A DNA stretch of 39,351 nucleotides from Bacillota bacterium (GTDB lineage Bacteria > Bacillota > Desulfotomaculia > Desulfotomaculales > VENG01): NCBI GenBank assembly GCA_009711705.1, contig VENG01000040.1:1-39351 (forward strand). Reading direction: 5' to 3'. Both the position numbers and the translations under genes were made by a program. The notes under the pieces are model-generated. The model was not told where the DNA came from, searched no databases, and saw only the letters and a program-made list of their open reading frames with translations. The stretch's first letter is position 1. Every line of letters begins with the position of its first letter. Positions 1-7,744 of the stretch are shown in pieces.

Positions 1-60
1 ACACCCTTTCACCCCCGTATAACAGCATCAAATCCTTTTAAATTATACGAGGTTTTTTTA

Positions 61-270
61 TTGAAGTGGCTCACTTTTTTCCTGGCGTTTTCCTTATTTA
101 TGGCTCACTATTATTCTAGCGTTTATACCAATCCAAGAGGGATAAGGTATTCCGATAATGCAGCCTATTATAAATCTTCCCTTTTGGGCATCTTTCGAGG
201 ACTAGTTTTAAGTACTATGGGACCTAGTGTGCCGGTAAAACCCGGAAACGTTAAAGGTGAAAATCATTAG
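61..270 (+). CDS. possible small secreted or membrane protein
   Basis: I do not recognise this 69-residue frame. It would start at TTG, with a GAGG-like site about 8 nt upstream. Residues 4-20 are hydrophobic and could be a signal peptide or a membrane anchor. The rest is polar with no motif I can name. The following 187 bases are AT-rich and hold no gene. With no second example to compare, it may be a chance frame or the end of a decayed gene. Confidence 0.3.
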   Translation: MKWLTFFLAFSLFMAHYYSSVYTNPRGIRYSDNAAYYKSSLLGIFRGLVLSTMGPSVPVKPGNVKGENH

Positions 271-398
271 TTCTTCGAGTAAACTTTATTATTTAACACT
301 AAAACTTCTTAACTTAAGATACCTAATATGAGTATAAGCAGATTCTTAATTGTAAAATAAATTATATTGCACTGTAACGTTATAAATATTGCCCCAAC

Positions 399-427
399 TT
401 GCCCTAAGTACCTTGATATGTTAGATT
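399..427 (+). promoter_or_regulatory. possible sigma-A promoter of the 458 gene
   Basis: TTGCCC (399-404), a 17-nt spacer and TAGATT (422-427) lie about 30 nt before the start codon at 458. Both hexamers are imperfect, so this is only a likely placement. Confidence 0.3.
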
Positions 428-457
428 ATATATACTATACATAGGAGGTTTAATATT

Positions 458-763
458 ATGGCATTCATTGAATATAATCCTACTAGAGGTGGTTTGAGGC
501 CTAAATCAACTAAGCTGACTAAGACGCATTTAATCCTGAGTTCTGATCTACACGAAAAGATTGGAGATAATAATGTTTCTGTATCTTATGATCCTGATGA
601 TAAAGTTATCAAGTTAACACCCGCTGAAAGTGGTGGCCTCAAGTTAACCGACGGCAAACTACAAAGTAAAGGGTTCGTTAATTTCTTCGGCATAGATAAA
701 AAAGGATTATTTGATGCAGAATGGAATGAAAATGAGGGAGCAATGTTTATTAAAGTAAAATAA
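458..763 (+). CDS. conserved-looking hypothetical protein, 101 aa
   Basis: A monocistronic gene of unknown function. The start is well supported: a perfect AGGAGG lies 9-10 nt before the ATG, and a strong terminator follows the stop codon. The product is polar, with no membrane segment or signal peptide. It is rich in short beta-like stretches (for example VSVSYDPDDKVIKLTP), and its C-terminal half (about residues 60-101) has alternating hydrophobic residues as in a small beta-barrel or swapped-hairpin fold. That fold idea is inference only. It could be a small regulator or a phage-derived protein. Confidence 0.75.
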   Translation: MAFIEYNPTRGGLRPKSTKLTKTHLILSSDLHEKIGDNNVSVSYDPDDKVIKLTPAESGGLKLTDGKLQSKGFVNFFGIDKKGLFDAEWNENEGAMFIKVK

Positions 764-786
764 GACAATATCAAATACCAAGACTG

Positions 787-823
787 AAAAGGCACTTAGA
801 AGAATATTCTAAGTGCCTTTTTT
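787..823 (+). terminator. rho-independent terminator
   Basis: The stem AAAGGCACTTAGA / TCTAAGTGCCTTT (13 bp, 7-nt loop) is followed by a T run. It ends the gene at 458-763. Confidence 0.9.
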
Positions 824-848
824 ATTCTTTCTTGCAAACATCGCATCT

Positions 849-1105
849 ACTTACCGTTAATGCGCAAAAGAGCGTTCAACGGTGCAAACGCTGCAAGTTC
901 TTTGTACAAATATAGGGCAAACAGGAAGTCAGAATAGCTATGTGAAAAAAGTTAAGGCATATTATGGTTTAGAAAAGAAGGGACCGGAGGTTCTGCCTAT
1001 TATGGACATAATCAAGAGGTGGGTCTGGAAGGGTTGGAGGAGTGTTTAAAAAACAACAACCCAGAGGCCTCAATGCTTGGTGAGTTTAGACAAGGATCTA
1101 ATTAA
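849..1105 (+). pseudogene. decayed paralogue of the 104-aa gene at 4370
   Basis: Translation in shifting frames recovers RCKRCKFFVQI, GKQEVR, KAYYGLEKKGPEVLPIMDIIKR and a C-terminal tail. These align along their length with the intact protein encoded at 4370-4684. The copy has an in-frame TAG after FFVQI, at least two frameshifts and no start codon. Homology begins near 849 and ends at the TAA at 1103-1105. It sits just before the DNA ligase gene, whereas the intact copy sits just after the Y-family polymerase, so it is probably the relic of a duplicated repair cassette. Confidence 0.8.
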
Positions 1106-1206
1106 AGATTAATGGTGTAAAATCCAGGGTATAACTGCACACCCAGTAAAATATCATTGCTTAAAAAAGCCATCTTTGATATTGATTAATCAAGGAGGGC
1201 TGTACT

Positions 1207-2067
1207 ATGTTGTTCACAAAGATTAAACCAATGCTAGCTAAACCCGGCGAATTATATAATGATGCCAGGTGCCTCTATGAACCCAAGGTAGACGGTATCC
1301 GTTTACTTCTCCATTGTGTATTTAATGAAAGAAAAGTTGGGCTTTACACCCGGCACGGTACCCGTATTACTAATCAGTTTCCCGAGTTTCAATCCTTCTC
1401 TTTGCCCGGTGTCCAAAGCATTATACTTGACGGAGAACTAACACATTTAACAAATGGTCAGCCGAACTTTAATAAAGTAATGAAAAGATTTTCAGCTGGA
1501 ACTCAAAAAACCGCACACCTTGCTAAACAATTCCCCTGCTCAATCGTAGTTTTTGATATTCTATACCTCAATGGAAAAAAGGTTATCGATCTACCTCTTA
1601 TCGAACGCAAACAGATTCTTGCCAACACCGTCCCTGATACTGACCTAGTCTGTAAGGTCTTTTATTTAGAAAAACACGGGACAGCCCTTTTTAACCAAAT
1701 AGTTGAACGCAAACTTGAAGGAATTATGGTTAAACCGTTAGATTCTCCATATTTCTTAGGGAAAAGAGGTGCATGGATCAAACATAAAAACTACTATAGA
1801 GACAGCAACATGGAGGTGCTTGGGTATATCTACGGTACCGGAAGGCTTCTTGTTGGCAAAAATAACCGGCCCTTTGCCCAGGCTCTCGGCTTACCCACGG
1901 CTGACAGAGATGCACTAATACGTTTGTTGCCGGAGATTGAAGTTAACCGGGTTAAAGATACGGTGTTTATAAAGAAGGGAATTAACTGCAAAATCAAATA
2001 TACTATGGGGGCAGGAAACAATATTAGGGAATGCGTTTTTGATGGGTGGAACCTATTTGAAGGATAA
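1207..2067 (+). CDS. ATP-dependent DNA ligase (LigD-like ligase domain)
   Basis: Joins DNA nicks through a lysyl-AMP intermediate. Motif I is EPKVDGIR at residues 25-32, with K27 the expected adenylated lysine. Motif III is LDGEL (about 77-81), motif IV EGIMVKP (about 173-179) and motif V WIKHK (about 192-196). An OB-fold region with a motif VI-like NIRECVF closes the protein. At 286 aa it is a minimal two-domain ligase without the polymerase and nuclease domains of full LigD. The ATG has an AGGAGG site 8 nt upstream. No SOS box is visible before it, although lexA and a Y-family polymerase follow. It may serve NHEJ-like or other specialised repair; no ku gene is present in the window. Confidence 0.92.
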   Translation: MLFTKIKPMLAKPGELYNDARCLYEPKVDGIRLLLHCVFNERKVGLYTRHGTRITNQFPEFQSFSLPGVQSIILDGELTHLTNGQPNFNKVMKRFSAGTQKTAHLAKQFPCSIVVFDILYLNGKKVIDLPLIERKQILANTVPDTDLVCKVFYLEKHGTALFNQIVERKLEGIMVKPLDSPYFLGKRGAWIKHKNYYRDSNMEVLGYIYGTGRLLVGKNNRPFAQALGLPTADRDALIRLLPEIEVNRVKDTVFIKKGINCKIKYTMGAGNNIRECVFDGWNLFEG

Positions 2068-2128
2068 CAGATTACACTTCAGAGGGATGACAATACCTGG
2101 CTCATGCCACAATAGTGGCGTTGGTAAT

Positions 2129-2746
2129 TTAAATTTTCCTCAAAAGCCCAATAGTCTTACCCAAAATAGCTGCATCCCTGGTAATTATGGGCTCCATACT
2201 GCTGTTTTCAGGCTGCAGTCGGATATAATTATCTTCTCTAATAAATCGCTTTACGGTAGCTTCCTCCTCTATTAGTGCAACCACTATATCTCCATTGTTG
2301 GCTGTTTGAGCCTTTTTAACAATCACCAAGTCACCCTCAAAAATACCCGCCTCGATCATACTATCTCCTTTGACAGTGAGGATATAGAACTCTCCGTCAT
2401 CCCCCGTGAAATCAGCAGGTAATGGGAAGTACGATTCCCGGTTTTCCGAGGCAAATACAGGCAACCCTGCTGCAACCTTTCCTAAAATAGGTACCCAGTT
2501 AATATTCTGGTGCCGGATGTCGTGATCCATTCCCAGCACCTCAATCGCTCTGGGTTTTGTAGGGTCGCGCCTTATATACTGTTTTTCCTCCAGTCTGCGC
2601 AGGTAGCTATGCACTGTGGAACTAGAGCGCAAACCCGTCTTTTTCCCTATCTCCCTAACGGAAGGTGGATATCCTTTTTCAGAAACAGATTCTTTAATAA
2701 CATCCAAAATAGCTTGTTCCCGGGATGATAATAGACCGTCAGACAC
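2129..2746 (-). CDS. lexA: LexA, SOS response repressor
   Basis: Represses DNA-damage genes and cleaves itself when activated by RecA filaments. The N-terminal winged helix (residues about 8-70, including the GYPPSVREIG and STVHSYLRRLEE helices) is followed by the cleavage site VAAGLP (A93-G94) and the catalytic dyad S129 (in KGDSM) and K166 (in ATVKRF). I chose the GTG at 2746, preceded by GAAGGGTG, because it gives 205 aa, the usual LexA length. A longer in-frame reading from 2836 adds 30 hydrophobic residues unlike LexA. An SOS-box-like palindrome upstream suggests autoregulation. The gene lies between the ligase and the Y-family polymerase, convergent with the ligase. Confidence 0.97.
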   Translation of the reverse strand: MSDGLLSSREQAILDVIKESVSEKGYPPSVREIGKKTGLRSSSTVHSYLRRLEEKQYIRRDPTKPRAIEVLGMDHDIRHQNINWVPILGKVAAGLPVFASENRESYFPLPADFTGDDGEFYILTVKGDSMIEAGIFEGDLVIVKKAQTANNGDIVVALIEEEATVKRFIREDNYIRLQPENSSMEPIITRDAAILGKTIGLLRKI

Positions 2747-2803
2747 AGTAACACACCCTTCTATGTTTATTAATAGAAATACTACCACGACAAAAGGGTG
2801 AAG

Positions 2804-2817
2804 TAAACATATGTTTG
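2804..2817 (-). promoter_or_regulatory. SOS box (LexA operator) of lexA
   Basis: TAAACATATGTTTG matches the Bacillus-type LexA operator CGAACRNRYGTTYG at 12 of 14 positions. It lies about 60 nt upstream of the lexA GTG. A TATAGT on the minus strand (near 2840) could be the -10 element, which would place the operator just downstream of the transcription start. Confidence 0.75.
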
Positions 2818-3129
2818 TTAAACTCTGTGCATTCACTATACATCCATTCCTCGCGGATAGCCACTAACAGCTAACTCATTAACAAGGATAGATCTTCAGC
2901 AAATTAAGTATCCCCTTTGATTATTACCTTTCGATAGATCCAGCGGTGTGATGTTTTAGACCCATCATATGCATCAAATAGATCCACTAAGTGCGTACGT
3001 TTAGCTCCACTGCCGCATATATCGGTTTTGCGTAGCCACTATTTTTCGGCGTTTAGTAAGCCACCGTCCCGGGGATCAAAACCGGTTGACCACGAAGATG
3101 TATGCTATTTATTATCCAAATTGCACCAG

Positions 3130-3158
3130 TTGATTCCCTTCACAAAAAAGTCTATAAT
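3130..3158 (+). promoter_or_regulatory. sigma-A promoter of the Y-family polymerase gene
   Basis: TTGATT (3130-3135), a 17-nt spacer and a perfect TATAAT (3153-3158). The SOS box follows 4 nt downstream, over the expected transcription start, so LexA binding would block initiation. Confidence 0.85.
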
Positions 3159-3162
3159 CAAC

Positions 3163-3176
3163 CAAACACTAGTTTG
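3163..3176 (+). promoter_or_regulatory. SOS box (LexA operator) of the polymerase gene
   Basis: CAAACACTAGTTTG sits inside the longer palindrome CCAAAC-ACTA-GTTTGG (3162-3177). It keeps the AAC/GTT cores of the Firmicute SOS box, and the position between the -10 and the start codon is typical of a repressor site. The central four bases differ from consensus. Confidence 0.75.
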
Positions 3177-3189
3177 GCTTGGAGGTCGT

Positions 3190-4380
3190 ATGAACCGGAT
3201 AATCTTATTGGCTGATATGAATAGTTTTTTCGCTAGCTGCCATCAGGCTATACAGCCGGAATTAAAGGATGAAAAGGTTATTGTAGCGGGTGACCCTCAG
3301 AGAAGGACCGGTATTGTACTGGCCGCATCCTACCCGGCGAAATACCTGGGCGTTAAGACCGGTATGCCATTGTGGGAAGCCAAGCAGCTGTGTCCTGACG
3401 GGTATTTTTTTAAGCCTGACTACAGATTGTATGTAGACCTTTCATCCAGGATACTGCGTGTCATGCGGGATATAACTGACATGGTGGAGCCTTTCTCTAT
3501 CGACGAGGCTTTTGCTGATATTACAGGGGTTATAGACCTTTGGGGCCCACCAAATGATACTGCAAACATGCTTAAAGAACGAATTCTAAATGAAATTGGC
3601 GTAATGTGCAGCATCGGTATCGGGCCAAACAAATTGATAGCCAAGATGGCAGCCGGGGTGGAAAAGCCAAACGGCCTTACCATCCTTGAGGATGTTGATG
3701 CCTTTAAAAGAGTTTTCTGGCCCATGCCGGTTAGGAAATTATTCGGTGTCGGTTCCCGTTATGAAAAGCATTTGCGCGACTATAACGTGCATACCATTGG
3801 GGACCTGGCCAGGTTTCCCGTAAAGTACCTTAAAAAAAGGTGGGGTAAGAACGGGGAACTACTCTGGCATCTTGCTAACGGCACTGACCACAGCCCGGTG
3901 GTACCCACGTCTTTGGATACCTGTAAAAGTATCGGGCAGCAAAAGACTCTGCCCCGTGATCTGCAGGGTTTAAAAAAAATCAAGATTGTGATGCTGGAAT
4001 TATGTGAAACAATTGCCCGGCGTGTTCGCCAGGGAGACTATATTGGCCGAACCGTGAGTCTAACCCTGCGGGACCCCCAGCTCCGTTTTTTCTCCCGGTC
4101 GCAGAGCATGTCCCAGTATACGGACCTGGCTGATGAGATTTACTACACTGCATGTAATATTTTAGAAAAGTACTGGGAAGAAGCGTGGCCGGTGAGGCTT
4201 GTCGGGCTGTCTTTTAGCAACCTAACAAAAAAGGATCATTTTCAGTATGACATCTTTGGTGAAAGGATGCGCTTTTCACAGATAGCTAGGGCCTGTGATG
4301 GCATAAAAGATCGTTTTGGTGAATCAGCCGTAATGAGGGGTATTTCCCTTACGGAAGGGAGTATAGGCCATGGAAAATAG
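3190..4380 (+). CDS. Y-family translesion DNA polymerase (UmuC/DinB/UvrX group)
   Basis: Copies damaged templates with low fidelity. The first metal-binding aspartate is D9 (LLADMNSFFA), and the second site is SIDEAF with D105-E106. The finger/palm region, little finger and a C-terminal tail are all present in 396 residues. QYDIF (about 352-356) fits a beta-clamp binding motif QxxLF. I start at the ATG at 3190, which has GGAGGT directly upstream and lies just past the promoter and SOS box; a longer in-frame reading from 3028 would have to cross that promoter. The FFASCHQ sequence resembles the UvrX/YqjW branch more than DinB. The next gene overlaps its stop codon, so the two are probably translated together. 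Confidence 0.93.
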   Translation: MNRIILLADMNSFFASCHQAIQPELKDEKVIVAGDPQRRTGIVLAASYPAKYLGVKTGMPLWEAKQLCPDGYFFKPDYRLYVDLSSRILRVMRDITDMVEPFSIDEAFADITGVIDLWGPPNDTANMLKERILNEIGVMCSIGIGPNKLIAKMAAGVEKPNGLTILEDVDAFKRVFWPMPVRKLFGVGSRYEKHLRDYNVHTIGDLARFPVKYLKKRWGKNGELLWHLANGTDHSPVVPTSLDTCKSIGQQKTLPRDLQGLKKIKIVMLELCETIARRVRQGDYIGRTVSLTLRDPQLRFFSRSQSMSQYTDLADEIYYTACNILEKYWEEAWPVRLVGLSFSNLTKKDHFQYDIFGERMRFSQIARACDGIKDRFGESAVMRGISLTEGSIGHGK

Positions 4381-4684
4381 GAACGTCTTATGGGAAAAGC
4401 ACAGAATATTCCTGCCGGAGATGCGAAAAAGGGCTGTCCACCGGTGCAAGCACTGCAAATTTTTTGTGCAAATAAAGGGTAAGCAGGAAGTTAGGAGCGG
4501 CTGTGTTAAAAATATTAAGGCTTATTATAACTTAGAAATAAGGGTGCCTAAGGTGATACCCATCATGGAAATAATTAAAAGAGTCGGCCTTGAAGGGCTG
4601 GAGGAATGCTTAATAAACAATGACCCGGAGGCTCAAAGTTGCGGTAAGTTCCAGTCTAAACAAGAAATTAATGCTACCAGATAA
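4370..4684 (+). CDS. small Cys-containing protein coupled to the polymerase
   Basis: An uncharacterised 104-aa protein whose ATG lies 11 bp inside the end of the polymerase gene, so it shares the SOS-controlled transcript. Residues 25-45 hold RCKHCKFF and SGC (C26, C29, C45), suggesting a partial zinc-binding knuckle. The rest is mixed charged helix, including IPIMEIIKRVGLEGLEECL. There is no signal peptide or membrane segment. A decayed relative precedes the DNA ligase at 849-1105, showing that the family was duplicated within this repair block. It may be an accessory factor of the translesion polymerase; that role is inferred only from position and co-expression. Confidence 0.85.
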   Translation: MENRNVLWEKHRIFLPEMRKRAVHRCKHCKFFVQIKGKQEVRSGCVKNIKAYYNLEIRVPKVIPIMEIIKRVGLEGLEECLINNDPEAQSCGKFQSKQEINATR

Positions 4685-4712
4685 AAACACCTTTCCTAAT
4701 AAGGTGTTTTTT
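4684..4712 (+). terminator. rho-independent terminator
   Basis: The stem AAAAACACCTT / AAGGTGTTTTT with a 7-nt loop and T run directly follows the stop codon of the 104-aa gene. It closes the polymerase operon. Confidence 0.88.
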
Positions 4713-4722
4713 ATAGCTGATA

Positions 4723-4893
4723 TTAAAAAATCAACTCGTCTAATTCCAGACTTTTACTGATTAGTTTTTGAGTATTCCAGGGTTCCTGTTTGGAAACTTC
4801 ATATAGATTGGGTCGCTTGTTTTTAATGGTAATTATTAAAAGGTTTGCCCAATTTTTAGAGTCCGATTTAATTACCCAAGTATTTTTTTTGTG
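4723..4893 (-). pseudogene. C-terminal fragment of an unrecognised gene
   Basis: On the minus strand an open frame encodes NTWVIKSDSKNW, then LLIITIKNKRPNLYEV and a C-terminal SLELDELIF before TAA. The frame is closed by a TAA upstream, just before an 8-A run at which another frame (MVSAETRDGKTNIS) could have joined it. It reads like real protein but has no start or homologue I can name. It is probably a relic, part of the debris between the polymerase operon and the group II intron. Confidence 0.35.
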
Positions 4894-5109
4894 GATATAT
4901 TTGTCTTACCATCCCGTGTCTCTGCAGAAACCATAATAAAATTTTATCATAATTTGTCGAACAGATATTAAAGGAACACCTTTCAAAACGTCAAATGGTT
5001 ATTATAGCCAATGCTGACTTTTCTCATCGGTATTTGGATGATATTGGATTTTCCAGGAAGGCCATGTCAAAAGGATCCCAAACTCCCACGGGATCAGTAA
5101 CTACTAAGG

Positions 5110-5217
5110 TTCACTACAGTTGATGTGGGCCAAGGGGATGCCATCTATATAGAGCTGGACGGAAATAATGATATTCTTATCGATGCCGGGGATAACCCTG
5201 GGGTTTTCTTTTCTTAA
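5110..5217 (+). pseudogene. fragment of a ComEC-like metallo-beta-lactamase domain
   Basis: The frame FTTVDVGQGDAIYIEL, then NDILIDAGDN, matches the start of the extracellular MBL domain of ComEC/Rec2-type proteins (typical pattern xHFIDVGQGDA...LIDAGDN). It stops at a TAA after about 35 codons, before the HxHxDH metal motif. The upstream sequence (KVHY in another frame) suggests a frameshift. The group II intron begins 38 bp later, and no matching continuation is visible after the intron, so the gene was probably already broken when the intron arrived. Confidence 0.6.
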
Positions 5218-5825
5218 CTCGATCTCGTTACTAGGCATAGTGTCTATAACTGGAGTGCGACGAGAAGCGGCTTCTTCTCGAAAGATTAGAGCAGACTTAG
5301 TCTGATGTCTCAGTAGTAGAGATATTCCCATCCAAAACTGCGTCCGGGGTAACTCGGGGGTGGGTTGCAGGAGGAAAAACCTAATTGGGTGCCTAGTATC
5401 CATGGCAAACAAGGGCAAGGGAAAGGATGGTATGGTTTCGATTAAGCATCGTAATAGACAGCAGTGGTTGGGATATGATTGCCGCTGTATTGCAGATTGG
5501 AAAACGTAACTTCGCATGTACGTGCGTTACTACCCACATATCTGCCGGTGTATTGAAAGGACCTAACCCATCTGTATCTAATAGAAGCTGAACTCGGTAA
5601 GTCCTAAGGAGTCCATTTACATGGTAGGTCAACCGCAAGGAAGATACAATCTCCAGAGGATATCGGAACGTTGGAGAAAGCAAAGGTCGTCAGGGTGCAA
5701 GCCCACAGGAATGAGAAATAACTGGACGAATAGTGTTAGATAACATGCCTGAAAGGGTGCTGACTTCCAACTGGTAATCAACACGGAATAAAACGAAAAG
5801 CAAGATTTCAAAAGAGGAGTAACAG

Positions 5826-7604
5826 ATGCGAAATACTTCAAACTATAGGAAGTCCACATTACTTCTCGATATCCAATGGAAACATACTGAATGGATCCGT
5901 GTTAACAGGTATGTAGAAAAATTGCAACAGCGGATATACCGTGCCGAATGTCTGGGTAATAGCCGCAAAGTAAGAAATCTGCAAAGACTCTTAGTAAGAA
6001 GTAAGGCAATGCTGCTGGTATCCATAAAAAGGGTTACACAAATTAACAAAGGCAAAAAGACAGCAGGTGTGGACGGAGAGATAGTAATATCCAACAAGGA
6101 CAGAATGAAACTCTTTCACGACTTATCAGAATTGGATATTGAAAAACATAAACCCAAACCGTCACACAGAACCTACATCAAAAAGAAAAACGGGAAACTA
6201 AGACCACTTAGTATACCTACAGTGCGAGACAGAATATATCAAAATATCATTAAAGGAGCACTGGAGCCACAATGGGAAGCAAGGTTTGAACCGATATCAT
6301 ACGGTTTTAGACCTAAAAGAGGATGTCATGACGCTATTGCCAGGATTTTTCTATCCTGCCACTGGGGCAATAAGCGATGGATTTTTGAAGGGGATTTTAA
6401 AGGTTGTTTCGACAACCTGAATCACGACTACATCATGGAGCAGATAAAAGAATTCCCTTACGCTGACTTGTTAAGAAGATGGCTAAAAGCAGGATACGTT
6501 GATAACAGTGTATTTAACGAAACAGAATCCGGTTCCGGACAAGGTAATATTGTATCACCGTTACTTGCAAACATTGCTCTAATGGGTATGGAGGATATAC
6601 TTGGAATAAAATACAAACCCGTAAAAAGCAATGGCAAAATTGTAAGTTACTTAAATGAGACTAAGTATAAACTGGTGTTTTACGCAGATGACTTTGTGAT
6701 AATGTGTAACACACAAAAGGATGCAGAAGACGTCTACGGATTATTAGAACCATATTTGGGAAAAAGAGGCCTGGAATTATCAGAAGAAAAAACAAGAATA
6801 ACAAAAATAGAAGAAGGCTTCAACTTCCTTGGTTTTAATGTAAGATTGTACCCAACATGTCAGGGTGAAAAACTGCTAATAAAACCATCAAAGGAATCTA
6901 TCAAGAAAAGTAAGGAAACCATCTCAAAGGAAATACAGAAGCTAAAAGGCAATAACGTTAGTGCAGTAATAGAAAAACTCAATCCCATAATTAGAGGTAT
7001 AGGTAACTACTGGTCACCATCAGTTGCAAAACGGACGTATTCACACATTGACCATCATGTCTGGAAATGCACATTTAAGTTCCTAAAGTATCTGCATCCA
7101 AATAAAAGTAAGACTTGGATAGTAAACAGGTACTATAAACCAGACATAACGGGGCAAAGCAAAGATAGATGGATACTGACCGACCCGAAAGAGTATAAGC
7201 AACTAACAAAGATGACATGGATACCGATAGTCAGGCACACACTCATTAAATTCAGAGCAACGCCATATGACGCTTGCCTTAAAGAATACTTTGAGCGTAG
7301 GGATGAAAAGGACTTTGACAGAAACAGTATTAAAAGTAAACAAAAAATGGCCAAAACGCAGAAGTATAAATGCCCTATATGCAGAATGAGTATTACCGAT
7401 TTCAGTGAAAAACTGGTAGTTAAAGAAAAAGTGCCGGTGAAGCACGGCGGGACAAGGAAATATAATAATTTGCAATTGGTACATGGGTACTGCAATAGAC
7501 ACTATAATAAAATGTTCCCGTTAAAAGGTGAGCCTCCAAATGAAAAACAAGCAAAGGAAGGCTGCAAAATCATAAGACAACTGAAATTGGCGGAAATATT
7601 ATAA
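5826..7604 (+). CDS. ltrA: group II intron reverse transcriptase/maturase with HNH-type endonuclease
   Basis: The multifunctional intron-encoded protein helps its intron RNA fold and copies it into DNA. The reverse transcriptase domain occupies roughly residues 60-370, with GSGQGNIVSPLLANI and the active-site FYADDFVIM. The maturase (X) domain follows (PIIRGIGNYW region). Near residues 518-560 is an HNH-like endonuclease: CPIC, then NNLQLVHGYCNRHYN. At 592 aa it is full length and without interruption. The ATG has a GAGGAG site 7-8 nt upstream. The LAGLIDADG type is excluded by the motif set. Confidence 0.95.
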   Translation: MRNTSNYRKSTLLLDIQWKHTEWIRVNRYVEKLQQRIYRAECLGNSRKVRNLQRLLVRSKAMLLVSIKRVTQINKGKKTAGVDGEIVISNKDRMKLFHDLSELDIEKHKPKPSHRTYIKKKNGKLRPLSIPTVRDRIYQNIIKGALEPQWEARFEPISYGFRPKRGCHDAIARIFLSCHWGNKRWIFEGDFKGCFDNLNHDYIMEQIKEFPYADLLRRWLKAGYVDNSVFNETESGSGQGNIVSPLLANIALMGMEDILGIKYKPVKSNGKIVSYLNETKYKLVFYADDFVIMCNTQKDAEDVYGLLEPYLGKRGLELSEEKTRITKIEEGFNFLGFNVRLYPTCQGEKLLIKPSKESIKKSKETISKEIQKLKGNNVSAVIEKLNPIIRGIGNYWSPSVAKRTYSHIDHHVWKCTFKFLKYLHPNKSKTWIVNRYYKPDITGQSKDRWILTDPKEYKQLTKMTWIPIVRHTLIKFRATPYDACLKEYFERRDEKDFDRNSIKSKQKMAKTQKYKCPICRMSITDFSEKLVVKEKVPVKHGGTRKYNNLQLVHGYCNRHYNKMFPLKGEPPNEKQAKEGCKIIRQLKLAEIL

Positions 7605-7627
7605 GACAGATGGATAAATGAGAGCTT

Positions 7628-7702
7628 GAGCTGTATGTCTTGAAAGGGACACGTACAGTTCTTAGGCGAGAAGGAGGGAGCAATCCCTCCGACTTAGCCG
7701 AC
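7628..7702 (+). ncRNA. group II intron domains V and VI
   Basis: Domain V is a 34-nt hairpin beginning GAGCTGTATG and ending TACAGTTC, with a GAAA-like loop; the catalytic AGC triad is at 7629-7631. Domain VI is a GGC...GCC stem with an inner GGAGGGA/TCCCTCC helix and unpaired purines that would hold the branch-point adenosine. The intron should end about three bases later. Confidence 0.85.
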
Positions 7703-7744
7703 AGTTGAATGTTTAAAGTATGAGGATTTAAGGGAGGGTAGACT

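Larger units (their letters stand above)
5255..7702 (+). mobile_element. group II intron with maturase ORF
   Basis: The 5' boundary is placed at GTGCG (5255), the expected GUGYG start of a group II intron. About 570 nt of structured leader (domains I-III) precede the maturase ORF at 5826-7604. A canonical 34-nt domain V (7628-7661) and a domain VI hairpin (about 7664-7699) follow, giving a 3' end close to 7702. The total of about 2.45 kb is typical. The intron lies in decayed sequence after a ComEC-like stub and immediately before the EEP nuclease gene. All catalytic parts look intact, so it may still splice and move; the exact ends are inferred. Confidence 0.88.

Noticed and set aside
2747..2836. 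N-terminal extension of LexA by 30 residues from an ATG at 2836
   Set aside because: The extra residues are hydrophobic and unlike LexA, would cover the SOS box, and the GTG at 2746 gives the normal 205-aa length with a ribosome site.
3028..3189. Longer start for the Y-family polymerase
   Set aside because: It would place the promoter and SOS box inside the gene; the ATG at 3190 has GGAGGT and begins exactly at the family's N-terminus.
7133..7502. Minus-strand hydrophobic frames opposite the maturase C-terminus
   Set aside because: Shadows of the intact maturase gene, without a start site.
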